Part shown: positions 17,366 through 25,057 of the stretch, one piece after another
How the letters are laid out: each line of letters opens with the position of its first letter
Numbering within the stretch: the stretch's first letter is position 1
NCBI RefSeq assembly: GCF_042657065.1
Contig: NZ_JBHSNF010000001.1
Location: 62,001 to 126,000 of the forward strand
From: Rhodanobacter ginsengisoli
GTDB taxonomy: Bacteria; Pseudomonadota; Gammaproteobacteria; Xanthomonadales; Rhodanobacteraceae
Length of the DNA: 64,000 nt
Direction: 5' to 3'
Program-made: the position numbers and the translations under genes
Notes under the pieces: generated by a model
Told to the model about the DNA's origin: nothing
Database searches by the model: none
Seen by the model: only the letters and a program-made list of their open reading frames with translations

Positions 17366-18244
17366 ATGCGCAAGACGGTTTTGTCGCTGATGTCGCTCGC
17401 GGCGCTGGCTCTTTCAGCTTGCAGTGCCCCCAATTCGCCGCAGCAAACCGGCGCGGGTGCGCCTGCCCCGGCGGATACGGTGGGTATGGCCAGCAAGATT
17501 CCCAACGAGGTGAGCGGCACGATCTCCTTGCGCGCAGGCACCCCGCAGCCGTCCGCGACAGCCACCCTGGTGCTGAACCTGGTCGACGTGTCATCGACGG
17601 CCGTCGGCTCCGCGCCGCTGGCCAGCAAGACGTCCCCGGCGGGTACGTTCCCGCAGCCGTTCCAGCTCACCTTCAATCCGGCCGAGGTGAAGCCGAACGA
17701 CCTGTACGTCATCCAGGCGATCCTGACCGACGGCGATCGTCATTATTCGATGCCGATCCAGGCGCCGGTGCTGGCAAAGGGCAGCAAGAATGACGGCGTG
17801 GCGATCGAGCTGGTCGCCGAGCAGACGCCGGGCGAAAAGGTTCTGGCCGACTTCACCGCCGAACAGAAGCAGCTCGGTGGCATGAAGGTCAGTCATGGCA
17901 CCAAGCTCGAAAAGGACGTCTCGCGTGGTTGGCAGTTGTTCCGCGAGGCGGGCCAGGTCAAATTCATCCGCGAGCTGGTCGATTACGGCGCCAAGGGTTT
18001 CAGCAGCACCGATTACGCCTACAAGGACGGCAAGCCGTGGGCGATCGTGCAGCAGACCAAGCCCAGCCGCGACGGCAAGCCGAGCGCGATCGATCGTGCC
18101 GGCTGGAGCGACGATGGCTCGCTGGTGCTGAAGCAGCATCAGGTCGGTGACGACGTCCAGCCACTGGACGCCGACACCGCCGCGACGTTGAAGAAGCAGG
18201 CGATGGAAATCCTCAGCCTGGCGACTGGCGGCAAGAACAAGTAA
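17366..18244 (+). CDS. Outer-membrane-type lipoprotein, YbaY/YscW-like
   Basis: A 292-residue lipoprotein. The signal peptide ends in the lipobox LSAC, giving lipidated Cys19, and the next residue is Ser, not Asp, so outer-membrane sorting is expected. Residues about 45-150 (GTISLRAGTPQPSATATLVL, then YVIQAILTDGDRHYS) look like the YbaY / type III pilotin YscW beta-sandwich domain. The C-terminal 130 residues have no domain I recognise. The Shine-Dalgarno is GATGAGG. A strong terminator follows at 18271-18305. The 164 bases before it contain no clear promoter pair. Confidence 0.78.
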   Translation: MRKTVLSLMSLAALALSACSAPNSPQQTGAGAPAPADTVGMASKIPNEVSGTISLRAGTPQPSATATLVLNLVDVSSTAVGSAPLASKTSPAGTFPQPFQLTFNPAEVKPNDLYVIQAILTDGDRHYSMPIQAPVLAKGSKNDGVAIELVAEQTPGEKVLADFTAEQKQLGGMKVSHGTKLEKDVSRGWQLFREAGQVKFIRELVDYGAKGFSSTDYAYKDGKPWAIVQQTKPSRDGKPSAIDRAGWSDDGSLVLKQHQVGDDVQPLDADTAATLKKQAMEILSLATGGKNK

Positions 18245-18270
18245 GCCGTCCAGGCATTCGCATCGGCAAC

Positions 18271-18305
18271 AAAAAGGCCGTCCGCTGATGCGGACGGCCT
18301 TTTTG
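18271..18305. terminator. Bidirectional intrinsic terminator
   Basis: AAAAAGGCCGTCCGC (18271-18285) pairs with GCGGACGGCCTTTTT (18290-18304) around a TGAT loop. The A- and T-runs on either side let it end transcription from both the lipoprotein gene and the convergent autotransporter gene. Confidence 0.95.
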
Positions 18306-18347
18306 TTGTTGCGTTGTACCTATGGGCCAATGGCCACGAGTGGCAGT

Positions 18348-20198
18348 TCAGAGCGCGATCTTGAATCCCATATTTACGCTGTTGTAACGCTGGCTGCTGT
18401 CGCTGAAGCGGCCGCTATAGCCGATCCAGCTGGACACCGTGGGGGTGAGCTGGGTAGACAGGCCCAGGCTGGCCATGCCCCAGGTCTTGTCCGGTACATA
18501 ACCGGTCAGGGTGAACGAGCCGCCCATGCTGGTAAGTCCAGCCGTGACCTCCCTCGGGTCAGCCTTGCTGTCGTGGTTCCACGACAGTTCGGCGTAAGGC
18601 TTCAAGACGGCGTTCGAAATCTGGAACTCGCCTTGCACTCGCCAGCCGAGGGTGCTGATGAGTGCCTTGCGTTCCTGGTTGGCGAACCACATTGCGGTGC
18701 TGTCACCACTGCTTTCGTGGTAGCCGCTGACGCCGAAGTCATGCCACTCGACGTTGGCGAAAGGGCCGTACTGCAGCTTGTTCTGGCCGAACCACCAGCC
18801 GCCAGTGAAGCCCAGACCACCGTGCGAGCCACCGGTATTGCCGCTCTCCGTGCGAGTCATCGGGCCGATCTGGATGATGCGATTCACGTCGGTGAAGTGC
18901 GAGTGTCCCGCTTCGCCATAAGCCCCCAGGTAGGCGCCGCCGGAGTGATAAGTGACATAGGCCAGCACCGAGACATCCTGCATCTTGTAGCCGCCAGTAC
19001 CCCCTGAAACCCCCGTGTTGTTGTGACCCAGGCCCAGCGCAGCGCCCATCGACACATTGTCGCTGTATTTCAGATCGCCGCCGAGGGTCAGGTCGAAGTT
19101 GTTGCTGTTGGCTCTTGGCGACGTGTCGGAGCCATCGAATCTCTGCTGAGCGTAGTTGGCATGTGCAAAGAAGCGGGTGCCACCGCCAGATCCGTCGTTG
19201 AGCATTTCGCCGCGAACGGTCTGCGTCTGCGTGGTAACGGCCGTCAGCGGAGCCTGGCTGAGCAGGGAAGTCTGGCCTGGCGCGGCAATTTCGGAGAGCA
19301 CGACCTGCGACAGCAGGCGATCAGCTGCCTGTGTCGGGTGAACGCCATCGGCGAACAGGTAAGTGTTCTCGGTGCCCGGAGCGTACGTCACCGGTGCCCC
19401 CGAACCCTGCGGACCACATTGAAGCGAGCTGCCGCTTCCGCCTGTGCAAGCCGGTGCGGTGACATTGGTGAAGCCATAGTTTGACGGATTGGCAATGACT
19501 TCATTGACCAGCGCGAAGGCATTGACCGGGATGATATTCATGCCATTGGAGCTGAGCTGGCCGAGGCCAATGTTCAGCTGGTTGTTGTAAAGCGCCGACA
19601 GCTGGGTTGCACCGGCGGACGCCGCCGCGCCTCCGGCCATGCCGGCCGGCGTCTTGCCGATGTCGGGCAGGTTGTAGACCACCGCATACCTGGCGCCCGC
19701 CGTCTGCAGGCTGCCGATCAGGCCGAGTTCGGTCTGGGCAGCGGTCAGCGTGCCCGCACCCAGTACATTGGGATCGGTCGACGTGGCGGTCAGATAGAAG
19801 ATGTCATTGGCGCCGCCCCACACCTGATAAAGCGCATGCGGGTCAGCCGCGCCACCACTGGCAGCCAGATACATCTGCAGCTGTTGCGGCAGCGTCGGGA
19901 TCGGGCCTGCACTGGAGTTGTTCACCAGGCCCGCACCGCCGAAGGCATAGTCGGTGCCACCCAGCAGCGAAGCGGTGACAGGCAGGCCGAGCCCGCTGGC
20001 GACCATTTCCGGGGCGGTGAATCCGGGGTTGGTGGTGAATCGTGACGGCGTGGGCGAGCCCAGGGCCAGCGACAGATTGCCAGCGTCGCTGAGGCTATCG
20101 CCGATGATGACAACCTTGCTGAATTGAGCGGCGCTGGCAGCCATGCTGACCAACAACGAGGCTGCGATGGCGCCGGCGAGAACGCGGGTACGGTGCAT
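18348..20198 (-). CDS. GDSL-type autotransporter esterase (EstA-like)
   Basis: A 616-residue outer-membrane esterase/lipase. It has a signal peptide (1-23, ASA cleavage) and an SGNH-hydrolase passenger. The passenger has block I GDSLSDAGN (nucleophile Ser35), block III GGAND with Asn131, and block V D284-GVH287 completing the triad. From about residue 340 a C-terminal autotransporter beta-barrel follows, ending in the aromatic/hydrophobic FKIAL. The length matches EstA of Pseudomonas (about 645). Such proteins expose an esterase at the surface and can affect motility and biofilm (family knowledge). It lies downstream of tex with 118 bases between; a GGAG Shine-Dalgarno precedes the ATG. Confidence 0.92.
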   Translation of the reverse strand: MHRTRVLAGAIAASLLVSMAASAAQFSKVVIIGDSLSDAGNLSLALGSPTPSRFTTNPGFTAPEMVASGLGLPVTASLLGGTDYAFGGAGLVNNSSAGPIPTLPQQLQMYLAASGGAADPHALYQVWGGANDIFYLTATSTDPNVLGAGTLTAAQTELGLIGSLQTAGARYAVVYNLPDIGKTPAGMAGGAAASAGATQLSALYNNQLNIGLGQLSSNGMNIIPVNAFALVNEVIANPSNYGFTNVTAPACTGGSGSSLQCGPQGSGAPVTYAPGTENTYLFADGVHPTQAADRLLSQVVLSEIAAPGQTSLLSQAPLTAVTTQTQTVRGEMLNDGSGGGTRFFAHANYAQQRFDGSDTSPRANSNNFDLTLGGDLKYSDNVSMGAALGLGHNNTGVSGGTGGYKMQDVSVLAYVTYHSGGAYLGAYGEAGHSHFTDVNRIIQIGPMTRTESGNTGGSHGGLGFTGGWWFGQNKLQYGPFANVEWHDFGVSGYHESSGDSTAMWFANQERKALISTLGWRVQGEFQISNAVLKPYAELSWNHDSKADPREVTAGLTSMGGSFTLTGYVPDKTWGMASLGLSTQLTPTVSSWIGYSGRFSDSSQRYNSVNMGFKIAL

Positions 20199-20262
20199 GT
20201 CATCAAACTCCAGGGTGGGTAGATCACGTTATATTTCGGTTACGGTAATCTACTCCATACCG

Positions 20263-20301
20263 GAGCGCATGCTGCGCTGCACCGTGACGCTGCATGCGCT
20301 C
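20263..20301. terminator. Stem-loop between tex and the esterase gene
   Basis: GAGCGCATGC (20263-20272) pairs perfectly with GCATGCGCTC (20292-20301), with a 19-base loop. No T-tract follows on either strand, so it may be a Rho-dependent or attenuating structure at the 3' end of tex. Confidence 0.4.
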
Positions 20302-20316
20302 GCTCGAGCGGGTTAC

Positions 20317-22632
20317 TCAGCGTTGCTTGGCGCGCAGCAAGGCTTCGGCGAAGGCGTTGTTCGCCGGTGCCGCGGCGGGTTTCGGGGGTCCGCCAGCGTG
20401 TCGCGGGCCGCCGCCACGACGCGGCTCGGCCGCGCCGGCAATGGGTCGAGAGCGGCCTTGCCCCGGTTCGTCGTCGAGTCGCATCGACAGGCCGATGCGC
20501 TGGCGCGGCAGGTCGATCTCCATCACCTTGACCTTGACGATGTCGCCGGCCTTCACCGCGTCGCGCGGATCCTTGACGAAGCCGTGGGAAAGCGCCGACA
20601 CGTGGACCAGGCCATCCTGGTGCACGCCGATGTCGACGAAGGCGCCGAACGCGGCGACATTGGTGACGCGACCTTCGAGGATCATGCCGGGCTTGAGGTC
20701 CTTCACGTCCTCGACGCCCTCGGCAAAGGTAGGCGCCACGAATTCCGGGCGTGGATCGCGGCCGGGCTTTTCCAGTTCCCTGAGGATGTCGCGCACGGTC
20801 GGCACACCGAACTTGTCATCGGTGAACTGCTCGGGCTGGAGCCCGCGCAGGAAACTGCTGTCGCCGATGATGTTGCGCACCTCTCGACCGCACTGCGCGA
20901 TGATCCGCTCGACCACCGGGTACGCTTCCGGGTGCACCGAACTGGCATCCAGCGGGTTGTCGCCGTTGGACACGCGCAGGAAGCCGGCGCATTGCTCGAA
21001 CGCCTTGTCGCCCAGCCGCGGCACTTTCAGCAGCGCCTTGCGGTTGGCGAACGGGCCGTTTGCGTCGCGGTGCTTGATCACGTTCTCGGCGACGCTGGCG
21101 CTCAGGCCGGCGACACGCGACAGCAGCGCCGCGGAGGCGGTGTTCACGTCGACCCCGACCGCGTTGACGCAGTCCTCCACGCGCGCGTCCAGCGCGCGCG
21201 CCAGCTTGATCTGGTTGACGTCGTGCTGGTACTGGCCCACGCCGATCGCCTTCGGCTCGATCTTCACCAGTTCGGCCAGCGGGTCCTGCAGCCGGCGGGC
21301 GATCGAGATCGCGCCGCGCAAGGTCACGTCGAGCTCGGGGAATTCCTTCGCGGCCAGTTCCGAGGCCGAGTAGATCGACGCGCCGGCTTCGCTGACCACC
21401 ACTTTGGACAGCTTCAGGTCGGCGTGCTTCTTGATCAGTTCGCCGGCCAGCTTGTCGGTCTCGCGCGAGGCCGTGCCATTGCCGATCGCGATCAGGTCGA
21501 CGCCATGCTGTTTGCTCAGCCGGGCGAGCTGGGCGATCGATTCGTTCCACTGCTTGCGCGGTTCGTGCGGATAGATCACGTCGGTGGCCAGCAGTTTGCC
21601 GGTCGCATCGACCACGGCCACCTTGACCCCGGTGCGGATGCCCGGATCCAGTCCCATCACCGTCTTGGCGCCGGCCGGCGCGGCCAGCATCAGGTCCTTG
21701 AGGTTGTCGCCGAACACGCGGATCGCCTCGTCCTCGGCGCCTTCGCGCACGCGGCCGAACAGATCCAGGGTCAGGTGCAGATGCAGTTTCACCCGCCAGG
21801 TCAGGCGCACCGTCTCGCGCAGCCATGCATCGGCGGCACGGCCACGGTTGTGGATGTCGGCGTGCGCGGCGACGCGGCCTTCGCCTTCGGCGTGGCCCTG
21901 CTCGGGATCGGCGGTGGGCGCCAGCTCGAGTTCGATCACGCCTTCGTTGCGGGCGCGCATCAGCGCCAGCAGCCGGTGCGAGGGAATCTTGCCGATCGGC
22001 TCGACGTGGTCGAAGTAGTCGCGGAATTTCGCGCCGGCCTGTTCCTTGCCCTCGACCAGCTTCGCGCGGATCTGGCCCTGCGCCCACAGCCAGTCGCGCA
22101 GCTCGCCGACCAGATGGGCGTCTTCGGCGATCGATTCCATCAGGATCGCGCGCGCGCCGTCCAGCGCGGCGCGGACGTCGGCAATGCCCTTGTCGGCGTC
22201 GACGAACGCTTCGGCGAAGGCTTCCGGTGACCGCGTGGGATCTTCGCGCAGACCCAGGGCCAGCGGCTCCAGCCCGGCTTCGCGCGCGATCTGCGCCTTG
22301 GTGCGGCGCTTGGGCTTGAACGGCAGGTACAGATCCTCCAGTCGCGCCTTGGTGTCGGCGGCGAGCAGCTCGCCCTTCAATGTCTCGCTGAGCTTGCCCT
22401 GTTCCTCCACGCTGGCGAGGATCGCCGCGCGGCGGTCTTCCAGCTCGCGCAGGTAGCGCAGGCGTTCTTCCAGCAGGCGCAGCTGGGTATCGTCGAGGCC
22501 ACCGGTGACCTCCTTGCGATAGCGTGCGATGAACGGCACGGTGGCGCCGCCGTCGAGAAGATCCACGGCCGCCTGCACCTGGTCGGGGCGGGCGGCGATG
22601 TCATGGGCGATGCGTTGTTCGATGCTTGGCAT
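20317..22632 (-). CDS. tex: Tex-family transcription accessory / RNA-binding protein
   Basis: A 771-residue protein matching Tex in length (E. coli about 773). It has an N-terminal helical region, a YqgF/RNase H-like fold (VMGLDPGIRTGVKVAVVD), helix-hairpin-helix motifs (VGVDVNTASAALLSRV) and a C-terminal S1 RNA-binding domain (GRVTNVAAFGAFVDIGVHQD). A basic Arg/Gly/Pro tail follows. ATG 22632 is used; a GTG at 22641 lies just after AAGGAA and could be the true start (774 residues). Tex acts in nucleic-acid metabolism, toxin expression and stress survival, with its mechanism still debated. Confidence 0.93.
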   Translation of the reverse strand: MPSIEQRIAHDIAARPDQVQAAVDLLDGGATVPFIARYRKEVTGGLDDTQLRLLEERLRYLRELEDRRAAILASVEEQGKLSETLKGELLAADTKARLEDLYLPFKPKRRTKAQIAREAGLEPLALGLREDPTRSPEAFAEAFVDADKGIADVRAALDGARAILMESIAEDAHLVGELRDWLWAQGQIRAKLVEGKEQAGAKFRDYFDHVEPIGKIPSHRLLALMRARNEGVIELELAPTADPEQGHAEGEGRVAAHADIHNRGRAADAWLRETVRLTWRVKLHLHLTLDLFGRVREGAEDEAIRVFGDNLKDLMLAAPAGAKTVMGLDPGIRTGVKVAVVDATGKLLATDVIYPHEPRKQWNESIAQLARLSKQHGVDLIAIGNGTASRETDKLAGELIKKHADLKLSKVVVSEAGASIYSASELAAKEFPELDVTLRGAISIARRLQDPLAELVKIEPKAIGVGQYQHDVNQIKLARALDARVEDCVNAVGVDVNTASAALLSRVAGLSASVAENVIKHRDANGPFANRKALLKVPRLGDKAFEQCAGFLRVSNGDNPLDASSVHPEAYPVVERIIAQCGREVRNIIGDSSFLRGLQPEQFTDDKFGVPTVRDILRELEKPGRDPRPEFVAPTFAEGVEDVKDLKPGMILEGRVTNVAAFGAFVDIGVHQDGLVHVSALSHGFVKDPRDAVKAGDIVKVKVMEIDLPRQRIGLSMRLDDEPGQGRSRPIAGAAEPRRGGGPRHAGGPPKPAAAPANNAFAEALLRAKQR

Positions 22633-22825
22633 GGATGTCACGATTCCTTGCGGCAGGCTCACGCCTGATGGAACCGTGAATGATATCAAGTCGCCTGCAT
22701 GCAGCGGCCGACCGGCAGCCGTACGGCCGTCGGCCCTGCGCCGGTCGGCAGGTCGCGATGAATCCGTCCCGGATTCCGGCATGAACGATCGAGTAACGCT
22801 GGCCGCGCGCGCACGAAGTGACGGA

Positions 22826-23341
22826 TCAGCTCGTCCTGCGGCGGTCCGATGGGTTCGCCCGGCCCAGGCTCGACTGACGCCGATCGAAGAATATGTTGTC
22901 GGCAACCGCGCACAGCGTGGCGTTGTGGATGCCGGTGGTGTCCATGAACGCGGACATCGGCACCGACAAGGTCCGCAGCGAGGGCGGAGCGGCCCTGCGC
23001 GACACCTGACCGATGAAGCGGTAGCCCAGGCTGTGCACCGTGGCGATGTAGCGCGGACGGGTGGGCGAATCGCCCAGCGCATGGCGCAGTTGCGAGATCA
23101 CCCGGCTCAGTACGCCGGGAGTCACATTGCGATGACCCCAGGCGGTGTCCAGCAGCGTGTTCTTGTCGAGCATCGTGCCGGGCTGCTCCATCAGTGCCAC
23201 CAGCACGACATATGCCTTGGGCTCGACCGGAACAGGTTGTCCGGCGCGATCCAGCCGGTGCGAGCGGGGTTCGACGACGATGTCGTCGCACTGATAGATC
23301 CAGCAATTCGCGGGTTGGGACAGCGTGCTCATCCTGCCCAT
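22826..23341 (-). CDS. OmpR/CadC-type winged-helix regulator without a sensor domain
   Basis: About 171 residues. Residues 10-110 or so hold a Trans_reg_C winged helix (VEPKAYVVLVALMEQPG, then VISQLRHALGD, then IATVHSLGYRFIGQV), the DNA-binding domain of OmpR and CadC. There is no receiver domain and no obvious membrane helix, and the C-terminal 60 residues are unrecognised, so the sensor part may be lost. Three ATGs (23347, 23341, 23332) compete; 23341 has GAGG six bases upstream. It is divergent from the small secreted protein at 23624, with repeat elements in between that could be its sites. Confidence 0.7.
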   Translation of the reverse strand: MGRMSTLSQPANCWIYQCDDIVVEPRSHRLDRAGQPVPVEPKAYVVLVALMEQPGTMLDKNTLLDTAWGHRNVTPGVLSRVISQLRHALGDSPTRPRYIATVHSLGYRFIGQVSRRAAPPSLRTLSVPMSAFMDTTGIHNATLCAVADNIFFDRRQSSLGRANPSDRRRTS

Positions 23342-23396
23342 GATCATGCCTCGTCGTGATGGCCTCCAGCGCCTCCGAGCGTACGCCGGCACGTCG

Positions 23397-23410
23397 GCGA
23401 ATTCACCATG
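23397..23410. repeat. Third partial copy of the CGAATTC-type repeat
   Basis: GCGAATTCACCATG matches the copy at 23548-23561 (GCGAATTCCTCATG) at 12 of 14 positions. It lies 56 bases in front of the regulator start and could serve autoregulation. Confidence 0.35.
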
Positions 23411-23514
23411 ACAAACGACAGGGTGCGATCGAGGAGCGAGACGGCCACGCATGGCACGTGCCGCGAAGGGCTCCCGAAGGGCGACGGTCCGGACATCATT
23501 GGCGAGCGAGTTCG

Positions 23515-23559
23515 CGCGAAATCCTCACGACTTCATCGAGGTTTCCCGCGAATTCCTCA
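23515..23559. promoter_or_regulatory. Direct repeat, candidate operator for the divergent regulator
   Basis: CGCGAAATCCTCA (23515-23527) and CGCGAATTCCTCA (23547-23559) match at 12 of 13 positions and start 32 bases apart, three helical turns. OmpR-type winged helices bind direct repeats on one DNA face (family knowledge). The pair lies 65-109 bases before the small secreted protein, in the intergenic region shared with the regulator. Confidence 0.45.
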
Positions 23560-23623
23560 TGCCTGTTCCGCCACGGCGGCCTATGGTGACCACGGGTCAT
23601 TTCCGCCTGCCGGGAGAACCACC

Positions 23624-23932
23624 ATGAAACGTCTGATCATTGCAGCAAGTGTCGCCCTGGGCGTGGCGTGCGCCAGCAGCGCCAGCGCCGCACGACTGGA
23701 GACGTACGCCATCAACCTGCACTTCGGCTATGGCTTGATCGCCTTTGTCGGCAACTCGCCCGCCGAGTATGCGCGAGCCAAGCAGGCCGCCGACAACTGG
23801 GAGGGCCGCCGGCATCTCGGGCTGGGTCCATTGACGGTGGCTGCCGTGGCGATCGACAACTCGGCCGGCGTGGCCGGGGAAATCCGGGTGATCGGCCCGG
23901 ACAAGGCGGTCGCCGTGGTGAAGCTGCGTTGA
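23624..23932 (+). CDS. Small secreted protein of unknown function
   Basis: A 102-residue product. Residues 1-23 form a signal peptide (KRLIIAASVALGVACASSASA). The mature part of about 80 residues begins ARLETYAINLHFGYGLIAF, is rich in Ala, Val and Gly, and looks beta-strand prone near its end (EIRVIGPDKAVAVVKL). The ATG is backed by GGGAGAA; the frame is open from 23408, but the upstream part is not protein-like. I do not recognise the family. The divergent winged-helix regulator and the repeats at 23515-23559 suggest regulated expression. Confidence 0.7.
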   Translation: MKRLIIAASVALGVACASSASAARLETYAINLHFGYGLIAFVGNSPAEYARAKQAADNWEGRRHLGLGPLTVAAVAIDNSAGVAGEIRVIGPDKAVAVVKLR

Positions 23933-24141
23933 CCGATCGACAGCGATCCGGCCTGCGCAGATTGCGCCGAAGTCCATCGGATGCATCCGGCGGGATGCGA
24001 CGGGAAAATTTCGGGTGCTTCTTGCGGGTCCCGGATCCGCTTCCCGCGGACGCCCGCGCCCGATCGAACCGGGATCGGGCCCTCGCGATGGGCGGCCGCG
24101 GGCCGACCGGGATTTCGGTGTGTCGAGCTCGTGCGGAAACG

Positions 24142-24170
24142 GCCAGGGTCCGATCTCAGCAGACCCTGGC
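24142..24170. terminator. Perfect hairpin downstream of the RDD gene
   Basis: GCCAGGGTC (24142-24150) pairs with GACCCTGGC (24162-24170) around 11 bases, just past the stop of the RDD gene. A T-run is missing, so its efficiency is unclear. Confidence 0.5.
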
Positions 24171-24182
24171 GATGCCATGCGA

Positions 24183-24962
24183 TCAGGCGCTGAAAGAGCT
24201 GCCGCTGGCGGCCGGGCGCGAGGCGTCGTTGAACTCGCTGGCGCGGCCGTTCAGTACCAGGGTGCCCACGATCATGTCGTGCAGTCCCTGCTTGCGCTGG
24301 GTCCAGGCGACCATGAGAAAGCCGATGCCCAGGATGAGGCCGCTGAGGATCTTGGCTGGATAACGGCCCAGCGCCCGCGGGAAGCTGATCCGATGGCCCT
24401 GCAGGTCGGTGACCCGGATGCCCAGTGCCAGCTTGCCCAGCGTCGCCTGCCACGCCGAACTTTCGCACAGGGCGAAATACAGCCAGCCGAGCACCAGGCC
24501 GAGCAGCATGGCCGGCCAGATCGCGGCGTAAAACTGCTGCTGGGCAGTCATCACCAACTGCATGTCGCCGCCCGCATTGAGCACGGCCTGCTGCAGCGTT
24601 TCCTTGGCGGCATCGACGCCGAAGGCCTTCTGGATCAACAGCTGCGGGATGTACAGGATGATCGCGTCGAGGATGTAGGCACCCACGCGCTTCCAGAACC
24701 CGGCATGGTCCTCCAGCGCTGCCGTGGTGACCTGCGGCAGCAACGGGGCGGTGGGGGCGGCGTAGGGGTTGCTGGCATCGAGGGGCGGCGGTGTCGCCTT
24801 CGCCTCATCGGGGAACAACACCGACAGCGGCTGCCAGTCGGCGAGGCCTTCGTACCAGGCCAGATCCTTCGGGCTGACCTGGCCACTGCGCAGCCACTGG
24901 CGTACGTCGTCTTCCTTGTAAGGGCCATGTCGTTCGCCGTCGCGGCCGATCCATACTTCCAT
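24183..24962 (-). CDS. RDD-family membrane protein with N-terminal GYF_2 domain
   Basis: A 259-residue protein. Residues 1-53 form a GYF_2 domain (VWIGRDGERHGPYKEDDVRQ, W-x2-L spacing, DWQPLSVLF). A Pro-rich linker follows, then an RDD domain with three membrane segments (YILDAIILYIPQLLI, AMLLGLVLGWLYFAL, ILSGLILGIGFLMVA) and the conserved TLGKLALGIRV and GLHDMIVGT. GYF_2/RDD proteins are common in proteobacteria with no firm function; some RDD proteins transport ions. It lies 95 bases downstream of mnmG on the same strand. Confidence 0.88.
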   Translation of the reverse strand: MEVWIGRDGERHGPYKEDDVRQWLRSGQVSPKDLAWYEGLADWQPLSVLFPDEAKATPPPLDASNPYAAPTAPLLPQVTTAALEDHAGFWKRVGAYILDAIILYIPQLLIQKAFGVDAAKETLQQAVLNAGGDMQLVMTAQQQFYAAIWPAMLLGLVLGWLYFALCESSAWQATLGKLALGIRVTDLQGHRISFPRALGRYPAKILSGLILGIGFLMVAWTQRKQGLHDMIVGTLVLNGRASEFNDASRPAASGSSFSA

Positions 24963-25057
24963 TGCGCGTCCCCCTGCTGGTCAGAATCGGCATGATGCCA
25001 TGACTGGCCCGGGGAACGGGCCGGCCCGGGTCGCACGCCGGCGCGGTGCGAGCGACG

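Noticed and set aside
22642..23082. N-terminal extension of the Tex frame
   Set aside because: The upstream part overlaps the winged-helix regulator gene in another frame and lacks similarity; Tex starts at 22632 or 22641.
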